From positions 1 to 44,369 of the forward strand of contig NZZG01000051.1 in the NCBI GenBank assembly GCA_002698575.1: a stretch of DNA of 44,369 bases, read 5' to 3'. Shown here piece after piece: positions 32,713 to 41,203 of the stretch (positions within the stretch are counted from its first letter, which is position 1; each line of letters opens with the position of its first letter). Made by a program: the position numbers and the translations under genes. The notes under the pieces are model-generated. The model had not been told where the DNA came from. It saw only the letters and a list, made by a program, of their open reading frames with translations, and ran no database searches. The DNA comes from Pimelobacter sp. GTDB taxonomy: Bacteria > Actinomycetota > Actinomycetes > Propionibacteriales > Nocardioidaceae.

Positions 32713-33504
32713 CCGGCCGAGCGTCTCCAGGACGTACGCCGGGCGGTCGGTGATGACCGCCTTGACCCCCAGCTCCTGGCACAGGCGCAGGTCGCTGACG
32801 GTGTTGACGGTCCACACGTGCAGGTCGTGTCCGGCCCGGGTGATCCGGGTGCCGAGGCGTGGGTTCTCCCGGAGCAGGTCGATCCCGGGCCCGACGATCC
32901 AGTCGTCGCCGATGATCCGGCGCAGCATCGGCCAGTACTGCGGTCGGTCGACGAGCTGCACGATCCGCACGTCGGGGGCCATCCGCTCGACGCGCTGCAG
33001 GGCGGTGAAGGAGAAGCTCATCACCCGCACCGGAGACCCGGGCCGGTCCCACCCGAAGTCGCGCAGCATCTCGACCAGGCGCTTCTCCACGAGGCCGCCG
33101 AAGCGGGTCGGGTGCTTGGTCTCGATCGCCACCTCGACCCGGCGGTCGTAGTCGGCGGTCGTCTCGAGCAGCTTGCGCAGGGTGAGCACCCGGTCCAACG
33201 ACTCGTCGCGCTCGGGGGCCTCGTCGTTGAGGTCGGCCCACGGGTTCTTCCAGGAGGCGAAGTCCAGCTCGTTGAGGTCGGCGAGGTCGCTGGTCGAGAC
33301 CAGCCCCGGCGTGCTCGCCGTACGGCGCAGGGTGCGGTCGTGCACGCAGACGAGGTGCCCGTCGGCGGTCAGCCGTACGTCGCACTCCAGCCCATCGGCG
33401 CCGGCCTCCAGGGCCGCGACGTAGGCGCCGAGCGTGTGCTCGGCGTTGTCGTGGCTGGCGCCCCGGTGTGCGACGACCTGGGGAGACGATGCGCCTGCGG
33501 CCAT
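32710..33504 (-). CDS. Glycerophosphodiester phosphodiesterase
   Basis: A 264-residue cytosolic GDPD-family enzyme (TIM barrel) that hydrolyses glycerophosphodiesters to glycerol-3-phosphate and an alcohol. The catalytic His and acidic residues are in VVAHRGASHDNAEHT, GLECDVRLT and VCVHDRTLRR; the barrel ends with HVWTVNTVSDLRLCQELGV. There is no signal peptide, so it acts on intracellular lipid breakdown products. I use ATG 33504. It lies 10 bp upstream of the SEC-C gene on the same strand and may be cotranscribed with it. Confidence 0.93.
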   Translation of the reverse strand: MAAGASSPQVVAHRGASHDNAEHTLGAYVAALEAGADGLECDVRLTADGHLVCVHDRTLRRTASTPGLVSTSDLADLNELDFASWKNPWADLNDEAPERDESLDRVLTLRKLLETTADYDRRVEVAIETKHPTRFGGLVEKRLVEMLRDFGWDRPGSPVRVMSFSFTALQRVERMAPDVRIVQLVDRPQYWPMLRRIIGDDWIVGPGIDLLRENPRLGTRITRAGHDLHVWTVNTVSDLRLCQELGVKAVITDRPAYVLETLGR

Positions 33505-33517
33505 GGGGTCAACTGTG

Positions 33518-34075
33518 TCAGGAGCCGAGGCGTCCGCGTAAGGCGTTCGTGACGCACGCCGCTGCGTCGTCGACGATCTCGGTCGTGGCCGACCACCTCG
33601 TGGACGCACCGGGGCCGACATCGGTGACCGAGGCGACCGCGCGACCGCGCACGCGGCCGTCGTCGCTGACCCAGCTGACGTTGATCACATAGTCGAGCCT
33701 GCGCCCGGTCGGGTTCTCCACCCGGCCCCCGACGGTCTGCTCGCCGGGCTCGAGGCCGCACGGGCCGCGCATCGTGACGTCCTCGGTGGCGCCCGTCGGC
33801 CTGGTCAGGCTCGGCGCGGAGGGGAGGTCGGGCACGGGACCCCCGCTGGTGTCCCCGCCGGTGTCCCCGTCCTCGTCGCCCGCGTCCGGATCCGCCTCGG
33901 CACCGTCCGCCCCCGAAGGACTCGACGGACCCGACGCGCTCGCCTGGGTGTCGTCCGGACCCTCGGGGGCGTCGGAGGCCTCGTCGCTGCACCCGCCGAC
34001 CAGCATCGTCAGCAGCGCGACGGCCGCGATCCGGCTCGTCGACGAGGGCATCCGGCGTCGCGGGAGCGTCGTCAT
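33518..34075 (-). CDS. Lipoprotein with FxLYD-like domain
   Basis: A 185-residue lipoprotein with basic start MTTLPRRR, hydrophobic stretch and lipobox MLVGGC (Cys28). A long acidic Ser/Asp/Gly/Pro linker (about 30-95) leads to a beta domain (about 100-185) with two cysteines, in which EQTVGGRVENPTGRRLDYVI matches the FxLYD pattern of comparing native and modified strands. Members sit on the outer face of the membrane; the role is unknown. CAGGAT lies 7 nt upstream of the ATG. The gene is 13 bp upstream of the GDPD gene. Confidence 0.78.
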   Translation of the reverse strand: MTTLPRRRMPSSTSRIAAVALLTMLVGGCSDEASDAPEGPDDTQASASGPSSPSGADGAEADPDAGDEDGDTGGDTSGGPVPDLPSAPSLTRPTGATEDVTMRGPCGLEPGEQTVGGRVENPTGRRLDYVINVSWVSDDGRVRGRAVASVTDVGPGASTRWSATTEIVDDAAACVTNALRGRLGS

Positions 34076-34195
34076 GCCCACCATCCTGCCTGCCGCGCCC
34101 AGGGCACCCCCCAGACGGGTCAGGACCGGGGGGTCGATCGGAGGTGGCGGTGCGGTTCGCCTGACGCGCGACGGACTCCGACGGAGAATCCCGGG

Positions 34196-34885
34196 GTGCC
34201 TCGCTCCTCCCTCCACGCCCCGCCTGCGCCTTCCGTCCTGCCCGCCCATCCCGTCCTGGCCGCCCATCCCGTCCTGGCCGCCCATCCCGTCCTGCCCGCC
34301 CGCCGCGTCGCCGAGCCGCTGCGCCGGATCGTGACCGCCCTGCTGACGACCTGCCTGCTCGGCCTGACCGTCGTCGGTCCCGCACCGACCGCGCAGGCCC
34401 GCACCGCCGTCGAGGACTACGCCGCGTGGCAGCCGGCCACCCGGTGCTCGCCGAGGCCCAAGCCCGGGGCGAAGGCGCTCGGGCGCTGGCTGACGCGGAG
34501 GTACGACGGGGGTGCGACCTCGATCTCCCGCGCCTGCCGCGGGTCGAGCTCGGAGCACACCGAGGGTCGGGCGGTCGACTGGCGCCTGGACGCCACCCGC
34601 ACGGCGGACCGCCGTACGGCCAAGCGCTTCCTCGAGCGCCTCCTGAGGACCGACAAGCAGGGCAACCCGCACGCCCTGGCCCGCCGGATGGGCGTCATGT
34701 ACGTCATCTGGAACGACCAGATGTACGCCGCGTGGGACGCCTTCGAGCCCGAGCCCTACCTGTCGTCCTCGTGCCGCAAGCGCAAGCGGTGCTCGCCGAC
34801 GCTCCGGCACCGCGACCACGTGCACATCTCGCTGACGCGTCGCGGCGGCAAGGGCCGGACCAGCTGGTACGACGGCCGGGTCTGA
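34196..34885 (+). CDS. Secreted M15-like (ARB_07466-type) metallopeptidase domain protein
   Basis: A 229-residue exported protein. The C-terminal domain (about 75-229) carries the zinc-peptidase-like residues of the M15/VanY-related fold in SSEHTEGRAVDW and RHRDHVHISLT, suggesting a peptidoglycan or cell-wall D-amino-acid peptidase. The given start, GTG 34196, adds a Pro-rich leader with a hexapeptide repeat (HPVLAA) before the hydrophobic signal (about 45-68). A shorter start at the GTG encoding VTALLTTCLLG would give a cleaner signal peptide. Neither start has a strong ribosome binding site, so the N-terminus is uncertain. Confidence 0.75.
   Translation: MPRSSLHAPPAPSVLPAHPVLAAHPVLAAHPVLPARRVAEPLRRIVTALLTTCLLGLTVVGPAPTAQARTAVEDYAAWQPATRCSPRPKPGAKALGRWLTRRYDGGATSISRACRGSSSEHTEGRAVDWRLDATRTADRRTAKRFLERLLRTDKQGNPHALARRMGVMYVIWNDQMYAAWDAFEPEPYLSSSCRKRKRCSPTLRHRDHVHISLTRRGGKGRTSWYDGRV
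34243..34296. repeat. 18-bp tandem repeat (3 units)
   Basis: CGCCCATCCCGTCCTGGC at 34243-34260 and 34261-34278 is exact; the third copy, 34279-34296, differs by one base. It encodes six-residue repeats in the leader of the M15-like protein, or lies upstream of it if the shorter start is used. Confidence 0.88.
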
Positions 34886-34914
34886 GCGGCGGCGCGGCGC
34901 GGCGCTGCTGCGGC

Positions 34915-35169
34915 TCAGGCGCTCCGCTCGGCCCGTGCCGCCCGGTTCCGCTCGAAGGCGACGTCCAGGCCCTCGCGCAGCAGCGCGATCAGGTCGGGCA
35001 CCTCCTCGACGGCGAGCCGGAACGATGCCGCGCAGACGTTCTCGCGCCACAGCGAGAGCACCACGACCTCGGCCTCCTGGTGCCAGGAGACCTTGAGCCC
35101 GCGGTCCTCGCCCCGGGCGTCGAGGAAGAGCGCGCCCAGCTCGGCCGGGATCCGCCGCGACGACGTCAT
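34915..35169 (-). CDS. Small conserved actinobacterial protein, unknown function
   Basis: An 84-residue soluble protein with mixed alpha/beta pattern: IPAELGALFLDAR, then WHQEAEVVVLSLWRENVCAA, and a helical end DLIALLREGLDVAFERNRAA. I recognise it as the kind of short protein seen next to Fpg/Nei genes in actinobacteria, but know no function. It is divergent from the glycosylase gene (57-bp gap). CATGAT lies 6 nt before ATG 35169. Confidence 0.72.
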   Translation of the reverse strand: MTSSRRIPAELGALFLDARGEDRGLKVSWHQEAEVVVLSLWRENVCAASFRLAVEEVPDLIALLREGLDVAFERNRAARAERSA

Positions 35170-35214
35170 CGCTCCATCATGCGCCGATCGGGTGCCCGTG
35201 TCTGCGGTCCGCAC

Positions 35215-35220
35215 TAATCT
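35215..35220 (+). promoter_or_regulatory. Leaderless -10 box for the Fpg/Nei gene
   Basis: TAATCT ends 6 nt before GTG 35227, with only guanines and one T between. Confidence 0.5.
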
Positions 35221-35226
35221 GGGGGT

Positions 35227-36093
35227 GTGCCCGAGCTGCCCGAGGTGGAAGCGCTGGCCCTCGATCTGAAGGGTCGGCTCGACGGTCGCGCCATCACCAT
35301 GGTCCACGTGGCGGCGTTCAGCGCGCTGAAGACCTACGACCCGCCGCTGAGCGCCCTGTCCGGCACCCTCGTCGACGACGTCACCCGGCACGGCAAGTTC
35401 CTGGACGTCGAGACGTCCGGTCTCCACGTGATCCTGCACCTCGCCCGGGCCGGGTGGGTGCGGTGGCGCGACGAGGTCCCGAAGCTGCCCCCCAAGCCGA
35501 GCAACAAGTCACCGCTGGCCGTGCGCGTGGTCCTCGACGACGAGTCGGGCCTGGACATCACCGAGGCCGGCACGAAGAAGAGCCTCGCCCTGTACGTCGT
35601 GCGCGCCCCGCACGAGGTCCCCGGCATCGCCTCGTTGGGCCCCGACCCGCTGACCGAGGACTTCACCATCGAGGCCCTCGCCGCGATCCTCGCCCAGCAG
35701 GGCGGGAAGCAGATCAAGGGCGTCCTGCGCCACCAGGGCACCATCGCCGGGATCGGCAACGCCTACTCCGACGAGATCCTGCACGCCGCCCGGATGTCGC
35801 CCTTCAAGCCGTCGTCCAGCCTCGACGAGGACGACCTGGCCACCCTCTACGCCGCCATCCGCGACACCCTCGGCGCCGCCGTGGATCGCTCCCGCGGGCT
35901 GGCGGCCAGCGAGCTCAAGGGCGAGAAGAAGTCCCATCTCGCCGTCCACGCCCGGACCGGGAAGCCGTGCCCGGTGTGCGGCGACACGGTGCGCGAGGTG
36001 TCCTTCGCCGACTCGTCCCTGCAGTACTGCGCGACCTGCCAGACCGGCGGCAAGCCGCTGGCCGACCGACGGATGAGCAAGCTGCTCAAGTAG
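35227..36093 (+). CDS. Formamidopyrimidine-DNA glycosylase / endonuclease VIII family
   Basis: A 288-residue base-excision repair enzyme. Catalytic Pro2-Glu3 is in MPELPEVE, the conserved Lys57 in RHGKFL, and GIGNAYSDEILHAA forms the H2TH region. A C-terminal zinc finger (CPVCG and CATC) is complete. It removes oxidised bases and nicks the strand. Differences from canonical MutM (a longer K-P-P-K-P-S-N-K-S loop near 88, and a tail after the zinc finger) suggest the Fpg2/Nei-like actinobacterial paralogue rather than the main MutM. The GTG start is set by catalytic Pro2. Confidence 0.92.
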   Translation: MPELPEVEALALDLKGRLDGRAITMVHVAAFSALKTYDPPLSALSGTLVDDVTRHGKFLDVETSGLHVILHLARAGWVRWRDEVPKLPPKPSNKSPLAVRVVLDDESGLDITEAGTKKSLALYVVRAPHEVPGIASLGPDPLTEDFTIEALAAILAQQGGKQIKGVLRHQGTIAGIGNAYSDEILHAARMSPFKPSSSLDEDDLATLYAAIRDTLGAAVDRSRGLAASELKGEKKSHLAVHARTGKPCPVCGDTVREVSFADSSLQYCATCQTGGKPLADRRMSKLLK

Positions 36094-36226
36094 CCCGGCC
36101 CGGCCGGCGAGCACCTGCCCCGCCGGCGCGAGACGGAGCGCGGGCGTGCCTCGAGGTGGGGCCGTCTCGTCCGGGCCACGACGCCTCGCCGTCGCTCCCA
36201 CTCGCCCGATGCGGTGAGATGGTGCC

Positions 36227-36562
36227 ATGAGCATTCCCACCGTGGCCCTGTCCGGCGTCCCCGACCCGCTGCCCGAGGGCCTGGTCGTCCTCGACGTGCG
36301 CGAGCAGGTCGAGTGGGACCACGGGCACATCGAGGGCGCCCTCCACGTGCCGCTGATGGACCTGCCCGATCGCCTGGCCGAGCTGTCGTCCGAGTCCCAG
36401 ACCCTGGTGGTGTGCAAGGTCGGCGGCCGCTCGGCGCAGGCCACCGGGTGGCTGGCCCAGCAGGGCTTCGACGTGGTCAACCTCGACGGCGGCATGCTCG
36501 ACTGGGAGGGCGCCGGGCGCCCGATGGTCAGCGAGAACGGGCAGCCGCCGCAGGTCGTCTGA
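36227..36562 (+). CDS. Rhodanese-domain sulfurtransferase
   Basis: A 111-residue single rhodanese domain: LVVLDVREQVEWDHGHIEGA (CH2A-like), the active-site loop VVCKVGGRSAQAT with the nucleophilic cysteine, and NLDGGMLDWEGAGRPM at the end. It carries sulfur as a persulfide; small rhodaneses serve thiolation or cyanide and redox roles. The substrate is unknown. It stands alone, converging with a lipoprotein gene across a shared hairpin terminator. Confidence 0.93.
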   Translation: MSIPTVALSGVPDPLPEGLVVLDVREQVEWDHGHIEGALHVPLMDLPDRLAELSSESQTLVVCKVGGRSAQATGWLAQQGFDVVNLDGGMLDWEGAGRPMVSENGQPPQVV

Positions 36563-36614
36563 GTCCTCGGGAGGCCTCGGGACCCACGGGGGCCGCCTCG
36601 GTCGCGAGGCACGA

Positions 36615-36650
36615 AGGGCGGGACAGCGGCCGCAGCCACTGCCCCGCCCT
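36615..36650. terminator. Bidirectional hairpin between rhodanese and lipoprotein genes
   Basis: AGGGCGGG-type arms (36615-36630 with 36635-36650, two mismatches) and a tight CGCA loop lie between two convergent genes. Confidence 0.65.
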
Positions 36651-36674
36651 CGCGGTGACCGGTCCTGTCGGTCC

Positions 36675-37151
36675 TCAGCTGGCGGGCTCGCTGGGCAGCT
36701 GGTCCTCCAGGTCGCCCAGCTCGTCCTCGAGGTCGCCCAGCTCCGGGGTGCACGCGGTGCCGCCGGCGGTGAAGAAGGCGGTGACCTTGTCGGCGTCGTC
36801 CTCGCTGACGATGTCGCCGGGGTCAGCGCTGTCGAGGTCCTCGATGTCACCCTCGTCGAAGTCGCTGACGACGTCGATGAAGATCTCGAAGCCCTCGCGG
36901 GCCTCGTCGTCGAAGTCGGCCGGGGTGCCGACGTCGGCGAGCTTGTCGGCCTGCTCCTGGATCGCGTCCAGCAGCGCCCCGTTGTCCTCGGGGTCGACGT
37001 CGGCGTCGCCCTGGTCGAGGAAGACCTCGCAGAAGTCCTCCACCGAGGCGTCGTCGGGGGCATCCGAGGCGCCGCCTCCGCAGGCGGTCAGGGTGACGGC
37101 GAGAAGCAAGGGCGCGGAAACGGCCGCGGCACGGCGCTTGAGGGTCGTCAT
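36675..37151 (-). CDS. Small acidic lipoprotein
   Basis: A 158-residue lipoprotein: basic MTTLKRRA start, hydrophobic stretch and lipobox TLTACG (Cys24). The mature part is strongly acidic and helical, with cysteines in DFCEVFLD and TACTPEL. It ends in a coiled-coil-like heptad LGDLEDELGDLEDQL encoded by a short direct repeat (about 36700-36742). No family recognised. AAAGGA lies 5 nt before ATG 37151, a good ribosome binding site. Confidence 0.8.
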   Translation of the reverse strand: MTTLKRRAAAVSAPLLLAVTLTACGGGASDAPDDASVEDFCEVFLDQGDADVDPEDNGALLDAIQEQADKLADVGTPADFDDEAREGFEIFIDVVSDFDEGDIEDLDSADPGDIVSEDDADKVTAFFTAGGTACTPELGDLEDELGDLEDQLPSEPAS

Positions 37152-37276
37152 GGGGGTCCTTTCACAGTGGCGCACCATCGAGGGCGCCGGACAGGCCACG
37201 CGGGATCGCGCGGCCGAACGGACCTTTCCCCCTCGGACGGGACTCAACCCTCCCCGGACGATCCGTGACCCAGCAC

Positions 37277-37975
37277 TCAGCCGCTGCGGAGCAGTGGTCC
37301 CGGGAGCGGTACGGCGAGCACGCCCGGCAGTCCGGCCAGGTAGAGGTCGCGCTCCACCTCGCGCACGCCGAGGCTCGCCAGGTGCGGGGTCCTCCACTGC
37401 ACGTCGACGAGGCGGCGAGCGGCGTGCTCGTCGTCCAGGGCCGCGACCAGGCCCACCAGGGCCACCTTGGAGGCGTCCCGGGCTCGGTGGAACATCGACT
37501 CCCCGGCGAAGAGGCCCCCGATGGCCAGGCCGTAGAGGCCACCCTCGAGGCAACCGTCGCGCCAGGCCTCGACCGAGTGCGCCCACCCCAGGCCGTGCAG
37601 GGCGACGTAGGCCTCGCGGATGTCGGGGTCGATCCACCCATGGGGTCGCTGCGGGTCGGCGCACGCGTCGATCACCTCCTCGAAGGCGGTGTCGATGCGG
37701 ATCTCGAAGTCCCGCGCCGTGCGTCGCAACGACCGCGAGACGTGCAGGTCGGCCGGCGACAGCACCCCTCGTCGTACCGGGGACCACCAGCCCATCGGCT
37801 CGCGCGCGCGGCGCCCGGTGCCGAACGGCATCGGGAAGAGGCCGCGTCGGTAGGCGCCCAGGATAGTGCCGGGCTCCAGGTCGGCGCCGATCGCGACCAG
37901 GTCCTCGTCGGCGTCGGCCTCGTGGATGTCGCCGAAGACCCACCGCGACGACGGCGGCTCGAGCGGCTGGTGCAT
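37277..37975 (-). CDS. aat: Leucyl/phenylalanyl-tRNA-protein transferase
   Basis: A 232-residue Aat enzyme that adds Leu or Phe from aminoacyl-tRNA to proteins with N-terminal Arg or Lys, marking them for ClpS/ClpAP (N-degron pathway). Family blocks are clear: VAIGADLEPGTILGAYRRGLFPMPF, WWSPVRRGVL, GWAHSVEAWRDGCLEGGLYG, FAGESMFHRARDASKVAL and the C-terminal H-L-x-S-L-G segment. ATG 37975 is supported by TACGGT 7 nt upstream; the 13-residue upstream extension is not family-like. It is divergent from the EcsC gene. Confidence 0.95.
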   Translation of the reverse strand: MHQPLEPPSSRWVFGDIHEADADEDLVAIGADLEPGTILGAYRRGLFPMPFGTGRRAREPMGWWSPVRRGVLSPADLHVSRSLRRTARDFEIRIDTAFEEVIDACADPQRPHGWIDPDIREAYVALHGLGWAHSVEAWRDGCLEGGLYGLAIGGLFAGESMFHRARDASKVALVGLVAALDDEHAARRLVDVQWRTPHLASLGVREVERDLYLAGLPGVLAVPLPGPLLRSG

Positions 37976-37982
37976 GGCTGAG

Positions 37983-37988
37983 ACCGTA
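37983..37988 (-). promoter_or_regulatory. Leaderless -10 box for aat
   Basis: TACGGT on the minus strand ends 7 nt before ATG 37975. Confidence 0.5.
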
Positions 37989-38060
37989 GTCGTCGCCGCG
38001 CCCCCGCGCTGCACCTGCCTGCAGGTCGCCAGCGCCTCGGCCGTGGCTCGGAGCGGCCCG

Positions 38061-38066
38061 TAGGAT
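38061..38066 (+). promoter_or_regulatory. Leaderless -10 box for the EcsC-family gene
   Basis: TAGGAT ends 7 nt before ATG 38074. Confidence 0.5.
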
Positions 38067-38073
38067 CGGGTGC

Positions 38074-38766
38074 ATGGGAGTCACCCGCAGCATCGGTCGC
38101 CAGCTGGCTCCGCGCGTGGTCCCGAGGGTCACCCAGCTCGCTCCCGGGTTGAGCGCCTCCTTCGTCCGCGAGGCCCTGCACCGCGCCCTCGACGGCGCCG
38201 GACCCTTCACCGGCGCGGCCACCCTGGCCGACAAGCTGCTGCGCGGCACCGACGGTGACGTCGACGCGGCCGTCAAGGACGTCGTCGACCACCACATCCG
38301 CTACGCCGGGGTCCAGGGCTTCGCCACCAACCTCGGCGGCCTGGTCACGATGACCGTGGCCGTGCCCGCCAACATCACCGGCCTGGCCGTCCTGCAGGAC
38401 CGGATGGTCGCCGGCGTCGCCCACCTGCGCGGCTACGACCTCGACGACCCGCGCGTGCACAACGCGATCCTGGTGACCACGATCGGCGAGGACGACGTGC
38501 ATGCGCTGGTGAGGAGGAACAAGCTCCCCGCTCCCCCGATGGCGCTGGCCACCGCACCGGTGCACGACCCCTCGGTCGATGCCCTCGTCTCGGCCGAGGT
38601 CGCCAGCGACCTGATCACCCGCGTCGCCGGCAAGCGGCTGGCCACCACGATGGGCCGTCGGATCCCGGGCGTCGGCGGCCTGGTCGGGATGGGGACCGAC
38701 GGCTGGTCGACGTACAAGATCGGGCACTACGCCGAGGAGGAGTTCCTCCCGCGCAGGCGGCGGTAG
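38074..38766 (+). CDS. EcsC-family protein
   Basis: A 230-residue protein of the EcsC family. The middle (about 85-115, GGLVTMTVAVPANITGLAVLQD) is a membrane-associating hydrophobic stretch typical of the family, and the end GVGGLVGMGTDGWSTYKIGHYAEEEF is its signature. EcsC was named from the Bacillus Ecs transporter locus; its molecular role is unclear. Its last 40 bp overlap the 3' end of the sulfotransferase gene on the other strand, a convergent tail overlap. Confidence 0.87.
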   Translation: MGVTRSIGRQLAPRVVPRVTQLAPGLSASFVREALHRALDGAGPFTGAATLADKLLRGTDGDVDAAVKDVVDHHIRYAGVQGFATNLGGLVTMTVAVPANITGLAVLQDRMVAGVAHLRGYDLDDPRVHNAILVTTIGEDDVHALVRRNKLPAPPMALATAPVHDPSVDALVSAEVASDLITRVAGKRLATTMGRRIPGVGGLVGMGTDGWSTYKIGHYAEEEFLPRRRR

Positions 38767-39962
38767 CCGCCCATCACGACCCGCCCGGGCCGGGACCGCT
38801 CCAGGGTCTGCACGATCTTCTCCCGCAGTCGGTACGACGGCCGCAGGTAGGCGCGCTCCAGGGCGCGACGGGCCTCGGCGAGCTCCTCGTGGAGCCGGTG
38901 CTCCTCGGCGCGCAGTCGCGCCGCCTCGAGGGCCAGGCCGGAGATCGCGTCGACGGCCGCGTCGGCGACCTGGCTCGGGTCGGGGTCGTCGGGGTCGGCG
39001 TAGTCGGGACGCTCGGGCGCGCCGGCGAGCTCCTGCAGGTCACCGATCACGTCGTACCCGCCCTCCTCGACGGCGGCGATCCACGCCTGCGCCAGGTCGG
39101 CGAACCACGGGTGCGCGTCCGGCGGCAGCGCCAGACGCGGGGAGTCGCGGCGCTCGGCGAGCGTGCGGTGCGCCAGCGTCTCGCGGATCAGCGGGCGGTA
39201 GTCGGGCGGAGCGAGCCGGTCGTTGGCCGCTCGGTTGATCCGCCGGATCAGCGCCGTCTCCGGCACTCCCAGCGACGGGTTGGCGCGCGTCGCGTCGAGG
39301 TCGAGGTCCACCCCGTCCAGGCCCAGGGCCCGACTGAACCGGCCCCACAGGACCTCCGGGGCGGTGCCCGACGGCGGCACCGTGACCACGTGCACGTGCT
39401 CGGGGGGCAGGTCGTGGGCCCAGCGCTCGAGGATGGCCGGGATCTCCTGGACCGCCCAGAACCAGCTCGCGACCCGCGAGCGGCGCTCCGGGTCGCGGAC
39501 CTGGGCCAGGAACTCGCCGTAGGACAGCGTGGCGCGGTGCTTGACGTTCTCCTGCCACTCCGCCGGGACCTGGCGGACCAGGTCGCGCACGGAGACGACC
39601 ACGTGCACCTCGGTCTCCTGCTCACCGGGGGCGGCGTCCCAGCGGTGCCCCAGCGACTCCAGGGCCCGCCCGGTCTGCGTGGGCGAGGCGTGGGCCAGGA
39701 TCTCGTGGCTGATGATCGTCGTCCCGTCGTGGGAGCGCGCCTGTGCGGCCAGGCGGTCCCACGCGCCGATCGCCTCGGCCTCGAGCCCGCCCCACGGCAG
39801 GTTCATCAGGTCGAGGGCGGCGAGGAAGTGGGCGTCGAAGCGCTCGGCCGGGTAACGGATGCCGGCCTCTGCCAGCGGTTCGCGGTTGCGGAACAGCACG
39901 TCCTGCACGTAGGAGGTGCCGGTCTTGGGGGTGCCGACGTGGAGCACGACCCGACGTGTCAT
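38727..39962 (-). CDS. PAPS-dependent sulfotransferase-like protein (copy 2)
   Basis: A 411-residue cytosolic enzyme of the sulfotransferase superfamily. The 5'-phosphosulfate loop is GTPKTGTSYVQ (residues about 8-18) and the 3'-phosphate-binding segment VVVSVRDLVRQVPAEWQE (about 117-134). A C-terminal helical part contains RRINRAANDRL and GGYDVIGDLQELAG, then a coiled-coil tail (about 340-375) and a basic end. It would transfer sulfate from PAPS to an unknown hydroxyl, perhaps on a glycan or lipid. ATG 39962 overlaps the stop of the middle gene (ATGA), so it is the third gene of a coupled operon. Confidence 0.85.
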   Translation of the reverse strand: MTRRVVLHVGTPKTGTSYVQDVLFRNREPLAEAGIRYPAERFDAHFLAALDLMNLPWGGLEAEAIGAWDRLAAQARSHDGTTIISHEILAHASPTQTGRALESLGHRWDAAPGEQETEVHVVVSVRDLVRQVPAEWQENVKHRATLSYGEFLAQVRDPERRSRVASWFWAVQEIPAILERWAHDLPPEHVHVVTVPPSGTAPEVLWGRFSRALGLDGVDLDLDATRANPSLGVPETALIRRINRAANDRLAPPDYRPLIRETLAHRTLAERRDSPRLALPPDAHPWFADLAQAWIAAVEEGGYDVIGDLQELAGAPERPDYADPDDPDPSQVADAAVDAISGLALEAARLRAEEHRLHEELAEARRALERAYLRPSYRLREKIVQTLERSRPGRVVMGGYRRLRGRNSSSA

Positions 39963-41203
39963 CTGGTCATCTCCTTCGGGGACGGGTGGCTGGTGGGGGA
40001 CTGCGGCGCGAGCAGCAGGCGGACCGACAGCCCCAGGACCCCCGAGGCGTCCGGGACCACCCCCGGCGGACGGTGGCGATCGTGCTCGGGCACCAGCGCC
40101 TGCAGATCGCCGACGACAGGGTAGCGAGCCCCGACGAGGTCGTCGCGCATCCGCTGAGCCCGTCGGGCCACCCACGCCTGTCGGGAGTCCGGGAGCCCCA
40201 GCCCGGGCGCCGGGTGGCGGACGAGGTCGGCCCCGAGCACCGGCAGCAGGACGCGGCGCAGGATCCGGCGCCGTTCGCCGCGCTCCACCAGCAGCCCCAG
40301 GGGTGCGCTGACGCGGCGCGCCAGGTCGACCCCGTCGGCCGAGACGTACGGCGGTGCGAGACGTCGGCGTGCGCGTGCGGGGAGGTTGAGGGCGATCGGC
40401 AGCAGCGTGGGGTCGGGCGCGAGCAGGACGCGCTCGGCGCCGACCACCTCGCTCCATCGGCGCGCCGAGCGCACCAGGTCAACCGGACGCGGGACCGCGC
40501 TCCCGGGGCCCGAGCCCAGCCAGCGCTCCCAGGACGGGGCACCGCCGTCGAAGGCCCGGGCGGTCCAGGCGCCGACCAGCATCGTGGCGAGGTCCTGGCC
40601 CACCACGACCACGGGCCTGCCCTCGCGCCCGGGGTCGCCGGGGGGCGCCAGGGGCCGCCCGGTCCGCAGCAGCTCGTCGCGCACGGTCCACGCGAGCCAG
40701 GGATCGCCCACCACCTGGCGACCGCCGCGTCGGCGCAGCATCCGGTGGCGGGCCCGGCGCGCCACGGCGACGCCGGGCGCCGAGACCGAGCGCTGCCGCC
40801 CGGAGGAGCGGGCGGCGAGGTCGGCCGCGACGAGGTCCTGGGCCACCAGGGTCGCGGCCACGCCGAGGAGGTCGCTGTCGTGCAGGTCCGCGGGGTCGAC
40901 GGGCGCCCACCCCCAGGTCCGCTCGGGCACCGCTCCGACGATCGAGCGCTCGGGCAGCCCGCGACCGGTGGCGCTGGCGGTGATGACGCGCTCCACGAGG
41001 CCGGCCCGAGTGGGGGCGGCGGCGTCGGCGAGGTTGATGCGCCGGACCAGCTCGAGCTGCTGGGCGCTGGGCAGGTCACGCGCGGTCGCCGGCGCCGCGG
41101 CGCCGCTCTCGCGCCACCGCGCCCACGGCACCGTGCTGCCGGCGCGCAGCGCCGCGACCCAGCCCCACGCCAGGCCGGGGTCGGGCGCACCCGGTGGAGC
41201 CAT
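39959..41203 (-). CDS. Degenerate sulfotransferase-like protein without PAPS motifs
   Basis: A 414-residue protein lacking the PKTGT loop. Its C-terminal half lines up by eye with its neighbours: RPVVVVGQDLATMLVGAWTA corresponds to VVVSVRDLVRQVPAEWQ but has lost the arginine. GLGLPDSRQAWVARRAQ and YPVVGDLQALV match RLALPPDAHPWFADLAQ and YDVIGDLQELA. Its N-terminal half (LELVRRINLADA) again resembles the sulfotransferase C-terminal region. It is therefore probably a non-catalytic partner of the flanking enzymes. ATG 41203 overlaps the preceding stop (TGATG) and its own stop overlaps the next ATG. Confidence 0.72.
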   Translation of the reverse strand: MAPPGAPDPGLAWGWVAALRAGSTVPWARWRESGAAAPATARDLPSAQQLELVRRINLADAAAPTRAGLVERVITASATGRGLPERSIVGAVPERTWGWAPVDPADLHDSDLLGVAATLVAQDLVAADLAARSSGRQRSVSAPGVAVARRARHRMLRRRGGRQVVGDPWLAWTVRDELLRTGRPLAPPGDPGREGRPVVVVGQDLATMLVGAWTARAFDGGAPSWERWLGSGPGSAVPRPVDLVRSARRWSEVVGAERVLLAPDPTLLPIALNLPARARRRLAPPYVSADGVDLARRVSAPLGLLVERGERRRILRRVLLPVLGADLVRHPAPGLGLPDSRQAWVARRAQRMRDDLVGARYPVVGDLQALVPEHDRHRPPGVVPDASGVLGLSVRLLLAPQSPTSHPSPKEMTR

